Assembly: GCA_964444555.1 (NCBI GenBank)
Contig: CAYUHC010000003.1
Coordinates: 1-46,830, forward strand
DNA: 46,830 bases
From: CAYUHC01 sp964444555
Lineage (GTDB): Bacteria > Patescibacteriota > Minisyncoccia > Phycocordibacterales > JACOZG01
Direction of reading: 5' to 3'
The translations under genes and the position numbers were made by a program. Shown here in pieces: positions 1 to 7,428 of the stretch. Position 1 is the stretch's first letter. Every line of letters starts with the position of its first letter. Under the pieces are notes generated by a model. It worked only from the letters and a program-made list of their open reading frames with translations. It did no database searches and was not told the DNA's origin.

Positions 1-1
1 T

Positions 2-544
2 TCATTTGCAAAATTTAAATCGGGGATAGATGGTGTACTTGATCACTTGGCCAAGGAGTTTGCCGCCATTCGAACGGGTCGCGCTACTCCGGCCTTGCTC
101 GATAGTATTAACGTTGAATCCTACGGTTCGCGCGTGCCCCTCAAACAACTCGGCTCGGTTGGCGTTGATGATGTGCGAAGTTTAAGGATTACTTTGTGGG
201 ACAAATCTCAAGTTAAAGCGGTTGAGCAAGCCATTAGTGTGGCTAATTTGGGGGTCTCGGTGACGGTTGATGGTCCAGCTATCCGAGTAATTTTCCCTGA
301 TCTCACAGCGGAAAAAAGAAAATTGTTGTCGAAGGTGGCAGGTGAGAAGGCCGAAGCCGCTCGGATTGCTTTGCGGCAAGAACGAGAAAAAACCTGGAAC
401 GAAATCCAGGCTGGCGAGAAAGATGGAACCATTTCGGAAGACGAAAAATTTCGTTTGAAGGAAGATCTGCAAGCTCAAGTCGATGAGGTTAATCAGAAAA
501 TAAAGTCGGCGCTAGAACGTAAAGAAGCCGAAATCGCCGGATGA
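2..544 (+). CDS. frr: Ribosome recycling factor, 5'-truncated by window edge
   Basis: RRF frees the ribosome from mRNA after termination, together with EF-G. The open frame runs in from the window edge without a stop, so the gene starts upstream; an internal TTG at 47 is not the start because conserved N-terminal residues precede it. The family hallmark FAAIRTGRATPALLD is seen at the beginning, followed by the core (VDGPAIRVIFPDLTAEKR) and the charged C-terminal helix ending near EIAG. The stop overlaps the rseP start as ATGA, so the two are translationally coupled. Only the first dozen or so residues appear to be missing. Confidence 0.95.
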   Translation, partial: SFAKFKSGIDGVLDHLAKEFAAIRTGRATPALLDSINVESYGSRVPLKQLGSVGVDDVRSLRITLWDKSQVKAVEQAISVANLGVSVTVDGPAIRVIFPDLTAEKRKLLSKVAGEKAEAARIALRQEREKTWNEIQAGEKDGTISEDEKFRLKEDLQAQVDEVNQKIKSALERKEAEIAG

Positions 545-1647
545 CTCTAGTTTTATTTTTTATCATCTTGGCGGTGCTGATTTTGTCTCATGAGCTGGGA
601 CACTTTTTGGCGGCAAAATATTTCGGGGTTCGGGTGGACGAGTTTGGTTTGGGCTTTCCGCCCAAGTTAGTTAGCTGGCGTCGGGGCGAAACCGAATATT
701 CGATTAACCTTATTCCCTTCGGCGGATTTGTAAAAATTTTTGGTGAGACACCTGATGAGGATTCGTTAACGGGAGCCGATTCGGGACGAAGTTTGGTTAA
801 TAAGCCCCGTTGGCAACAGGCTGTGGTCTTGGCCGCCGGAGTCTTTTTTAATTTAATTTTGGCCTGGGGCTTGATTAGCGTGGGCTTGATGGTTGGGTTG
901 CCCTCACCGGCGGAGGAGGCGACGGGGGCGCCGGCTCGTTTGTTGATCACTAGCGTGATGCCCGATTCTCCCGCCGCGGCCGCGGGCCTTCGGCCCGGCG
1001 ACGAGCTCGTCGCTTTAGGGGCCGCGGCAGTCCGGACCACTGGTCAATTAACGCCGGAGTTGGTTCAAGATTTTGTCGCTGATCATCCGACCGAAGAAAT
1101 TACTTTAGAGTATCGTCGAGGGCAGGTGTTGACGGGTAAGGATTTGCCTGTGGCTCGGGCAGAGCTTACGCCTCGACCCATCCAAGCCGGAGCCGCGCCA
1201 GTTCTGGGCATTGCGATGGAGGAGATCGCTCTGCGCCAGGTCTTGCCTCATCGCGCGATTGTGGAGGGCCTTAACCTAACGGTGTCTCTCACTAAGGCAA
1301 CGGCTGCGGCGCTGGCCTCCTTTGTTACGCAAGCTTGGCGGGGCGAATCAATTATCTCGAGCGTCACCGGGCCAGTTGGGTTAGTGGGCTTGGTGGGCAA
1401 TGCCCGGGTAATGGGCTTGGTTTACTTGCTTAGCTTTACGGCCCTAATCTCCATTAACCTGGCGGTGATTAACTTGGTGCCCTTTCCGGCGCTCGATGGG
1501 GGACGCCTCCTGTTTTTATTGATCGAAAAGATTAAGGGTTCGGCAATCCGCCCGACCGTGGCCAACGTGCTTAATGGCGTTGGTTTTGCCTTGTTGTTGC
1601 TGCTGATGGCCGTGATTACTTTCCACGATATCGCCAAGCTATTCTAG
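541..1647 (+). CDS. rseP: Site-2 (RseP-type) zinc metalloprotease with PDZ domain
   Basis: Intramembrane protease of the M50 family, 368 aa, acting in the cytoplasmic membrane; in better-known bacteria it cuts anti-sigma factors and signal-peptide remnants. The zinc site HELGH is at residues 17-21 in the first membrane helix. A PDZ domain lies around residues 130-200 (carboxylate-loop region near AGLRPGDELV), and the second active-site element FPALDGG is near residue 318, followed by a last membrane helix. It overlaps frr by 4 bp (ATGA). No anti-sigma factor partner is recognisable nearby. The PDZ-coding DNA is unusually rich in inverted repeats (see findings). Confidence 0.95.
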   Translation: MTLVLFFIILAVLILSHELGHFLAAKYFGVRVDEFGLGFPPKLVSWRRGETEYSINLIPFGGFVKIFGETPDEDSLTGADSGRSLVNKPRWQQAVVLAAGVFFNLILAWGLISVGLMVGLPSPAEEATGAPARLLITSVMPDSPAAAAGLRPGDELVALGAAAVRTTGQLTPELVQDFVADHPTEEITLEYRRGQVLTGKDLPVARAELTPRPIQAGAAPVLGIAMEEIALRQVLPHRAIVEGLNLTVSLTKATAAALASFVTQAWRGESIISSVTGPVGLVGLVGNARVMGLVYLLSFTALISINLAVINLVPFPALDGGRLLFLLIEKIKGSAIRPTVANVLNGVGFALLLLLMAVITFHDIAKLF

Positions 1648-1661
1648 GGTTTTGGGCTCTA

Positions 1662-1689
1662 TTGACAAAATCTTATATTAGTGTATGAT
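1662..1689 (+). promoter_or_regulatory. Sigma-70 promoter of small-ORF unit
   Basis: TTGACA (1662-1667), 16-nt spacer, TATGAT (1684-1689). It lies just after the rseP stop and fires into the mini-gene at 1747. The expected start site, near 1696, coincides with the base of a 5' hairpin. Confidence 0.8.
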
Positions 1690-1695
1690 TGTGGC

Positions 1696-1714
1696 AGATG
1701 GCGTGGTGCTATCT
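1696..1714 (+). promoter_or_regulatory. 5'-UTR hairpin
   Basis: AGATGGCGTGGTGCTATCT folds into a 7-bp stem (AGATGGC/GCTATCT, one G-U) with a 5-nt loop at the predicted 5' end of the transcript. A 19-nt element with the same ends occurs at 15391-15409. A role in mRNA stability or control is inference. Confidence 0.55.
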
Positions 1715-1746
1715 CTGAAATTTAACTTTAAAATAAGGAGATTACA

Positions 1747-1848
1747 ATGGACCCGTTGGCAAGAGAGTTGTGGAGGGGGTTCGGAGCAGTTGTCCTCATG
1801 TTCTTTGTGGGGGCATTGGTAATGTTAATCATCGATTGTTATCTGTAA
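1747..1848 (+). CDS. 33-aa single-pass membrane peptide
   Basis: A short ORF of unknown function. The product begins MDPLARELWRGFGAV and then forms one hydrophobic helix (about residues 13-30: AVVLMFFVGALVMLIID), ending CYL. It has its own near-consensus promoter (1662-1689), a 5' hairpin, an AAGGAG ribosome-binding site about 7 nt before the ATG, and an intrinsic terminator at 1868-1903, so it is a complete isolated transcription unit of about 200 nt. These signals are the case for a real gene; no homologue is recognised. The alternative is a small RNA carrying an incidental ORF, but the site plus hydrophobic helix argue for translation. Confidence 0.65.
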   Translation: MDPLARELWRGFGAVVLMFFVGALVMLIIDCYL

Positions 1849-1867
1849 TTAAAAAACGGGGGGGTAG

Positions 1868-1903
1868 GGCGCCTGGAGAAATCCGGGCGTCTTTTTCGTT
1901 TTT
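1868..1903 (+). terminator. Intrinsic terminator of small-ORF unit
   Basis: Nine-bp stem GGCGCCTGG/CCGGGCGTC (1868-1876 with 1883-1891, two G-U pairs), loop AGAAAT, then TTTTT and a second T-run. It separates the mini-gene from proS. Confidence 0.8.
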
Positions 1904-1937
1904 GACCCTTGGGGCGGTTTCTAGTAAGCTAAGGGCG

Positions 1938-3191
1938 ATGCGCCAATCTCAACTTTTTACTAAGACCCGCCGCGAAGCTCCCAAGGATGAGGTCTCTCGC
2001 AATGCCGAACTTTTGATCCGAGCCGGGTATGTTCACAAAGAGTTAGCCGGTGTTTATTCTCTTCTACCGCTAGGTTTGCGCGTGCTGGAAAAAATTAATT
2101 CTATTATCCGTCGCGAGATGGCTGGTTTGGGTGCGAGTGAGGCAGAGCTATCGGCCCTTCAAGATCCTACCAGTTGGCAGACCACTGGTCGGTGGAGCGA
2201 TGAGGTGGTTGATGTTTGGTTTAAAACGACTTTAAAAAATGAGTCAGTGGTGGGTCTGGGGCTCACGCACGAGGAGGCGTTCACGATGATTATGAAAGAT
2301 TTTATTCAATCTTATCGTGATCTCCCGCGCGCTGTTTATCAGATCCAAACTAAGTTCCGCAATGAGACGCGGGCCAAGAGCGGACTTCTGCGCGGCCGCG
2401 AGTTTTTAATGAAGGATCTCTACTCTTTCCACGCCACCATGGCGGATCTTGATGAGTTTTACGAACGCGTGGCCACTAGTTACGAACGGATTTTTAAGGC
2501 CGTTGGTCTTGGCGATCTCACTTATCGCACCTTTGCTTCCGGTGGCGTCTTTAGCAAATTTAGTCATGAGTTCCAGACGATTTGCGAAGCCGGCGAAGAC
2601 ACCATTTATCTTTCCAGTGAGCGGGGGGTGGCGGTTAATACGGAAGTTTGCACTGACGAGGTTTTGGCCGAATTGCGTTTGATTAAAGATGATTTGGTCC
2701 CGCACAAAGCTATTGAGGTGGGTAATATTTTTAAATTAGGTTCGCGCTTTTCGGAGGCGCTCGGCCTGTCTTTTGTGGACGAGGCCGGTGAGCGCCAGCC
2801 AGTTTTGATGGCCAGTTATGGCTTAGGCCCGACTCGGATTTTGGGGACGATTGCCGAGGTGCTCTCAGACGAGCGAGGTCTGGTTTGGCCGGCCGCCGTG
2901 GCGCCGTTTGCTGTTCACCTGATTGGTTTGGGTGGCAAGGATGAGGCGGTGGTGGCTAAGGCGGAAGAACTTTATCAATCACTAGTGGGGGCGGGGATTG
3001 AGGTGCTTTACGATGATCGAGAGGTCTCCGCGGGTGAGAAGTTTGCCGATAGCGATTTGTTGGGTTTGCCTTTGCGCTTGGTGGTGAGTGAGCGCAGTTT
3101 GGCTGGTGGAGGAGTAGAGACTAAGCGCCGACGCAGTAGCGAGACAGAAATCATTCCGGTTGACCGAGTAGTGGCGTATTGTCATGGCTAA
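1938..3191 (+). CDS. proS: Prolyl-tRNA synthetase, short form without editing insertion
   Basis: Class II synthetase charging tRNA-Pro. Start chosen at ATG 1938 (MRQSQLFTKTRREAPKDEV), the conserved N-terminus; the frame is open to 1770, but that part lies in the upstream terminator. 417 aa. Motif 2 is visible as FRNETRAKSGLLRGREF, followed by MKDLYSFH. After HEFQTICEAGEDTI the chain goes directly to VGNIFKLGSRF and YGLGPTRI, so the INS editing domain (about 180 aa in E. coli-type enzymes) is absent. The anticodon-binding domain forms the C-terminus. It overlaps mreB by 8 bp. Loss of the insertion implies no cis-editing of mischarged Ala-tRNA-Pro (inference). Confidence 0.93.
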   Translation: MRQSQLFTKTRREAPKDEVSRNAELLIRAGYVHKELAGVYSLLPLGLRVLEKINSIIRREMAGLGASEAELSALQDPTSWQTTGRWSDEVVDVWFKTTLKNESVVGLGLTHEEAFTMIMKDFIQSYRDLPRAVYQIQTKFRNETRAKSGLLRGREFLMKDLYSFHATMADLDEFYERVATSYERIFKAVGLGDLTYRTFASGGVFSKFSHEFQTICEAGEDTIYLSSERGVAVNTEVCTDEVLAELRLIKDDLVPHKAIEVGNIFKLGSRFSEALGLSFVDEAGERQPVLMASYGLGPTRILGTIAEVLSDERGLVWPAAVAPFAVHLIGLGGKDEAVVAKAEELYQSLVGAGIEVLYDDREVSAGEKFADSDLLGLPLRLVVSERSLAGGGVETKRRRSSETEIIPVDRVVAYCHG

Positions 3192-4248
3192 ATTTTGGGA
3201 CAAGCTTAAGCGTTCATGGTCTACCGATATCGGCATTGATTTAGGTACGGCCAACACGCTTGTTTATATTAAGGGTCACGGCATCGTTATTAACGAGCCG
3301 ACGATTGTGGCGATTAACGAGAAGACCGGTCGCGTTGTGGCTATTGGTACCGACGCCAAACAAATGGTCGGTCGGACGCCGGCGCACGTCTCGGTGATCC
3401 GGCCCTTGGTTGATGGGGTGATTTCTAATTTTGAGGTCGCCGAGGAGATGCTGGCTTATTTTATTCGGCGAGCGCAAGAGTTTAGCCCGAAAAAGTTTTT
3501 GCGACCACGGGTGGTGATCGGCGTTCCGGTCTCGGTGACCAACGTCGAGGTGCGGGCGGTGCGCGATGCCGCGCGCAATGCCGGTGCTGGCGAAGTAGCA
3601 ATTATCGAGGAGCCGATGGCCGCGGCGGTGGGCATTAGGTTGCCGGTTCACGAACCGGTCGGCAGTATGATTATTGATATTGGTGGTGGGACGACAGATA
3701 TCGCCGTGATTTCTTTGGGTGGGATTGTGCGGGCAAAAAATTTGAAAATTGCGGGCGATCGCTTAAACGCCGACATCATGACCTATATTCGTGATGAGTT
3801 TAAAATTTTACTGGGCGAAAAGACGGCCGAGGACGTAAAAATTGCCATTGGTTCGGTTTGGAAGTCTAAGGAGCCACTCGACGCGACCGTGCGTGGTCGA
3901 GATTTGGTGACGGGTTTGCCCAAGGAGGTGGTGATCACGGACGCCGATATTAAAGAGGCGATTGGTCCGTCGATCGAAATTTTGGTGGACTCGATTAAGG
4001 AGGTTCTCGAGTCGACGCCGCCGGAGGTGATTTCTGATGTGATGCACAAGGGAATTATTTTGGTCGGCGGTGGCGCCTTGATTAAGGGGATGCCCGAACT
4101 TTTAGCTCACGCTCTTAAATTGCCAATTACCGTCACCGAGGACCCGCTAACGGCCGTGGTCCGAGGGACGGGGGTGGTGCTCGATGATCTGGAGCGCTAT
4201 CGTGATATTCTAATTAATGATGATGACTCGATACCCGACCGGTCCTGA
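3184..4248 (+). CDS. mreB: Rod-shape actin homologue MreB
   Basis: Bacterial actin that forms membrane-bound filaments and guides lateral wall synthesis. 354 aa, normal family length. The N-terminal segment AKFWDKLKRSW resembles a membrane-binding amphipathic helix. ATP-site motifs are DLGTANT (residues 19-25) and DIGGGTTDIAV (near 165), followed by the phosphate-2/adenosine segment GGGALIKGMPELL. It is the first gene of an mreB-mreC-mreD-like-mrdA block read in the same direction with overlapping ends. Confidence 0.97.
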   Translation: MAKFWDKLKRSWSTDIGIDLGTANTLVYIKGHGIVINEPTIVAINEKTGRVVAIGTDAKQMVGRTPAHVSVIRPLVDGVISNFEVAEEMLAYFIRRAQEFSPKKFLRPRVVIGVPVSVTNVEVRAVRDAARNAGAGEVAIIEEPMAAAVGIRLPVHEPVGSMIIDIGGGTTDIAVISLGGIVRAKNLKIAGDRLNADIMTYIRDEFKILLGEKTAEDVKIAIGSVWKSKEPLDATVRGRDLVTGLPKEVVITDADIKEAIGPSIEILVDSIKEVLESTPPEVISDVMHKGIILVGGGALIKGMPELLAHALKLPITVTEDPLTAVVRGTGVVLDDLERYRDILINDDDSIPDRS

Positions 4249-5038
4249 TCGTTTTGCGCGGCCGCGGCCTAAGCGTTGGCGACGTTTTATCGCGCTGATT
4301 GCGGCCGCGGCCTTTTTGGTCTGGGGCGGGAGTTGGCTGGCTGATCGCTTGTCTCCGGCCGCGACGGTAGTGGAACCACTGGCGAAAACGGCTGGTCAGG
4401 CCACTTTGGGTGGACTCGATTTTTTGTCGGCTTTGTTGGGCGGGAAAGATCGCTTGTTGGCGCAGAACCAGGCGTTGCAAACCAAGGTGGCCGAGCTAGA
4501 GGTCCGGTTGCTTGATTATGATCAGGTACGCGCCGAGCGAGCCACGCTCTTGGGGCAGTTGGGTTTTAAAGCTAGTTCGACGGAGGCATTGACGATTGGT
4601 CGAGTCTTGTCGCTGGGTTGGGCCAGTCCTTACGATACGTTAATTGCCGAGATCCCGACCGGTCAGTTGGTTCGGGTGGGAGCGCCGGTGACATTTGGCG
4701 GTTCCTTATTGCTCGGTTTAGTTGGTGAGGTTAATGATAATTTGGTGCGCATCCGCTTGCTCTCTGCGCCCGGATCAGAGACGCCCGTGCTGGTAGGCAC
4801 CAGCACCGCCGCGGTCAAAGCCCGCGGCCGCGGCAACGGCAACTTTGAGGTGACGTTGCCGCGGGGCGTCCCCGTGATGGTGGGTGACGTGGTTACGGCT
4901 TCGAGCTCGCCGGCGGAACGCTACTTAGGTCGGATCGGCGAGATTGAGAGTGATCCTAGTGACTCCTCGCAGAAAATCTTTTTCCGCTTCCCACTAAATA
5001 TCGGCGCTTTGCGCTTTGTTGAGATCCATGATTTCTAG
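4217..5038 (+). CDS. mreC: Rod-shape determining protein MreC
   Basis: Bitopic membrane protein linking MreB to the wall-synthesis enzymes, 273 aa. A basic N-terminus precedes a membrane helix at about residues 22-42 (RRFIALIAAAAFLVWGGSWL), then a coiled-coil stretch (QNQALQTKVAELEVRL) and the two-barrel MreC domain. Three ATGs stand in tandem at 4217, 4220 and 4223; all lie inside the end of mreB, giving a 26-32 bp overlap, and no clear ribosome-binding site decides between them. Confidence 0.9.
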   Translation: MMMTRYPTGPDRFARPRPKRWRRFIALIAAAAFLVWGGSWLADRLSPAATVVEPLAKTAGQATLGGLDFLSALLGGKDRLLAQNQALQTKVAELEVRLLDYDQVRAERATLLGQLGFKASSTEALTIGRVLSLGWASPYDTLIAEIPTGQLVRVGAPVTFGGSLLLGLVGEVNDNLVRIRLLSAPGSETPVLVGTSTAAVKARGRGNGNFEVTLPRGVPVMVGDVVTASSSPAERYLGRIGEIESDPSDSSQKIFFRFPLNIGALRFVEIHDF

Positions 5039-5252
5039 AGTGATTTTTACTCTGGCGCTCCTTTGGTCAATTTTTAGTCTGCCGTGGTGGGGTAGTTTGG
5101 CTTTGGCCCTCGTTGCCTTATTGCTATTTGATTGGTGGTATGGCTTTTTTTTGCTGTGGCCATTTTTCGTCCGGTTACCCCTTACCGTGATTAGTCTGAT
5201 GTTGGTTGTGCTCGCCCCCGAGATCAAAAGTCGTATAATGGTGTCGTCATGA
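5028..5252 (+). CDS. Small MreD-like membrane protein
   Basis: 74 aa from ATG 5028 (a TTG at 5016 is in frame but further into mreC). It is almost entirely hydrophobic: about two to three helices (SRVIFTLALLWSIF, LALALVALLLFDWWYGFFLL, LPLTVISLMLVVL). It sits exactly where mreD belongs, between mreC and mrdA, overlapping both. MreD is normally about 160 aa with five or six helices, so this is either a reduced MreD or an unrelated replacement. The assignment rests on position and hydrophobicity, not on a motif. Confidence 0.6.
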   Translation: MISRVIFTLALLWSIFSLPWWGSLALALVALLLFDWWYGFFLLWPFFVRLPLTVISLMLVVLAPEIKSRIMVSS

Positions 5253-6931
5253 CCCCTTTCCGTCGGCGATTTAAGCAGGCCTATCGTGATCTAGATCCGG
5301 ATGAGGTTTTGCTCGACGCGCGTAATCTGCCTTCGTTCAACACCCAACAATTCGAGGGGAGGTTAGAAAAACCGATTAGCAAACTCTCGTTTTATTTTTT
5401 AGCCGCCCTGTTTGCTTTGGTGCTGGTTATTTTTTTAGGCAAAGTTTTTCAATTGCAGGTGGTGCAAGGTGGCGCCTTGGCCGAGCGGAGTCACAACAAC
5501 ACTTTGCGGCACATCCCGATTTTTGCCGAACGGGGGATTATTGAGGATCGTCATGGTGAGGAGTTGGCTTGGAATGATGCCGAACTTGGTCGAGCGTATA
5601 ATGAGGCGCCCGGTCTCGCGCACCTGGTTGGCTACATTGGTTATCCCAACGAAGAGGAGATGGCGACCGGCAATTTCCATCCCAAGCAGATGGTGGGACG
5701 TGAGGGCGCGGAGCGCTGGTTTAACGAGGAGTTGGAGGGTGGTCGCGGTCTTAAGATCGAGGAGGTCGACGTGGGCGGCGAAGTAGTTTCTGAGCATGTG
5801 CTGGAGGTGCCCAAAAGTGGAGCGCCCGTTCGGCTCTCGATTGATTTGGGAGTCCAAGGCGAATTGGGTCGGGCGATTGAGTCGATGATGTCGGAGTATG
5901 GCTTTCGCGGCGGAGCGGGTCTGATTATGGACGTTAAGACGGGGCAATTATTGGCGATGGTCAGCGCGCCGGAGTATCGCTCTGGCATCTTGTCGCAGGG
6001 CGAGGATCGCGCGGCGATCAATGGTTACTTAACCGATAAGCGGCTTCCATTTCTTAATCGGGTCTTGCGTGGACTCTACACCCCCGGCTCGATTGTAAAA
6101 ACGATCATGGCCGCCGCCGCGTTGCAGGAAGGAGTGATTTCACCCACTAAGCAGATTTATTCTAGTGGTGAGATCGCGATTGCTAATCCTTATAGTCCCA
6201 AAGATAAGTCAATTTTCCGCGATTGGAAGGCGCACGGTTGGGTTGATGTGCGTCGGGCTCTGGCCGTTTCTTCGAACGTTTATTTTTACGCCGTTGGTGG
6301 TGGTTACGAGGATCAGCGAGGGATTGGCATCCGGGCGATTGACCGTTACGCCCAGGCTTTTGGTTTGGGTGAGGCCACGGGTTTTAGATTTGGGAGCGAA
6401 GAGACTGGCAACATTCCAACCCCCGAATGGAAAGAAAAAGTTTTTGACGGCGAGCCGTGGCGGTTGGGCGACACTTATCATACGGTGATCGGGCAGTACG
6501 GCTTTCAGGTGACGCCTTTGCAGATGGTGCGCGTGGTGGGGGCGTTGGCCACGGGATCACTTGTTCGACCAACTATCTCGACGACCGATCAGCCGGTGAG
6601 CACGCCTCTTGGGGCCGTTTCGCCAGAGAATTTACAAATTGTCCGTGAGGGGATGCGTCAGGCCGTGCTAGAAGGGACAGCTAAGGGATTAATGGTTAAC
6701 GAGGTGGCGATTGCGGGCAAGACGGGAACGGCAGAGCTTGGCGTATCGAAGGCTGACGTCAACTCTTGGACGATGGGTTTTTGGCCTTACGAAAATCCTC
6801 GCTTTGCTTACGCGGTAGTTTTGGAACAGGGAAGTCGAAATAATTTAGTCGGGGCCACTCTTGCGATGCGGCAAGTCATTAATTGGCTAGTCGCTAATCG
6901 GCCAGAATATTTGCTGGCCGAGACTCGTTGA
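5249..6931 (+). CDS. mrdA: Penicillin-binding protein 2 (elongasome transpeptidase)
   Basis: Class B PBP that cross-links peptidoglycan during elongation. 560 aa: cytoplasmic N-terminus, one membrane helix (about residues 46-68), dimerisation domain, then the transpeptidase. Catalytic motifs are S281-I-V-K284 (within PGSIVKTI), S341-S-N343 and K491-T-G. Its start overlaps the MreD-like gene by 4 bp. The stop codon overlaps the -35 box of the greA promoter. Confidence 0.95.
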   Translation: MTPFRRRFKQAYRDLDPDEVLLDARNLPSFNTQQFEGRLEKPISKLSFYFLAALFALVLVIFLGKVFQLQVVQGGALAERSHNNTLRHIPIFAERGIIEDRHGEELAWNDAELGRAYNEAPGLAHLVGYIGYPNEEEMATGNFHPKQMVGREGAERWFNEELEGGRGLKIEEVDVGGEVVSEHVLEVPKSGAPVRLSIDLGVQGELGRAIESMMSEYGFRGGAGLIMDVKTGQLLAMVSAPEYRSGILSQGEDRAAINGYLTDKRLPFLNRVLRGLYTPGSIVKTIMAAAALQEGVISPTKQIYSSGEIAIANPYSPKDKSIFRDWKAHGWVDVRRALAVSSNVYFYAVGGGYEDQRGIGIRAIDRYAQAFGLGEATGFRFGSEETGNIPTPEWKEKVFDGEPWRLGDTYHTVIGQYGFQVTPLQMVRVVGALATGSLVRPTISTTDQPVSTPLGAVSPENLQIVREGMRQAVLEGTAKGLMVNEVAIAGKTGTAELGVSKADVNSWTMGFWPYENPRFAYAVVLEQGSRNNLVGATLAMRQVINWLVANRPEYLLAETR

Positions 6932-6956
6932 CCGCGACCACGAAATAAAGTAGAAT
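6928..6956 (+). promoter_or_regulatory. Promoter of greA-lysS
   Basis: TTGACC (6928-6933), 17-nt spacer, TAGAAT (6951-6956). The -35 box contains the mrdA stop codon. Only 10 nt separate the -10 box from the greA ATG, implying an almost leaderless transcript. Confidence 0.7.
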
Positions 6957-6966
6957 AAGCGCCATC

Positions 6967-7425
6967 ATGGATAAACACTATTTAAGCCGCGAGAAGCATG
7001 AACAGTTGGTTGCCGAGTTACATGAATTAAAAATGGTTCGTCGCAAGGAGGTAGCTGAGCGGTTGGATTTTGCAAAGTCGCTAGGCGATCTTTCAGAAAA
7101 TGCTGAGTATCATGCCGCGCGCGAAGAGCAGGCGGAGATTGAGGATCGAATTCGTCAATTAGAGGACTTGCTCAAGTCGAGTGAGATTGTGGAAGCGCAT
7201 CACAGCACGGTGGTTGAGGTGGGCACGACGCTTAAGGTTAAGCGAGCTGGTGGTTCAGAACAATTACTGACGATTGTCGGGAGTGAGGAGGCTGACATCG
7301 CGTCGGGCAAAGTTTCTTATCAATCGCCAATTGGCGCCGCTCTCTTGGGACGCAAGAAGGGCGACAGCGTCACTGTCGAGACGCCTCGAGGTAGTGTGGA
7401 GTACAAAATTCTTAGTCTAGAATAA
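6967..7425 (+). CDS. greA: Transcription elongation factor GreA
   Basis: Rescues backtracked RNA polymerase by stimulating transcript cleavage. 152 aa, slightly short of the usual 158. The N-terminal coiled coil carries the acidic tip (GDLSENAEYHAAREEQ) with the catalytic D/E pair, followed by the FKBP-like C-terminal domain (GSEEADIASGKVSYQSPIG, FAMILY-typical ALLGRKKGD). It is followed 3 nt later by lysS, so the two form an operon from the promoter at 6928. Confidence 0.95.
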   Translation: MDKHYLSREKHEQLVAELHELKMVRRKEVAERLDFAKSLGDLSENAEYHAAREEQAEIEDRIRQLEDLLKSSEIVEAHHSTVVEVGTTLKVKRAGGSEQLLTIVGSEEADIASGKVSYQSPIGAALLGRKKGDSVTVETPRGSVEYKILSLE

Positions 7426-7428
7426 CTC

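Noticed and set aside
1770..1937. A 56-codon N-terminal extension of proS
   Set aside because: It runs through the mini-gene's end and an intrinsic terminator; the family N-terminus begins at 1938.
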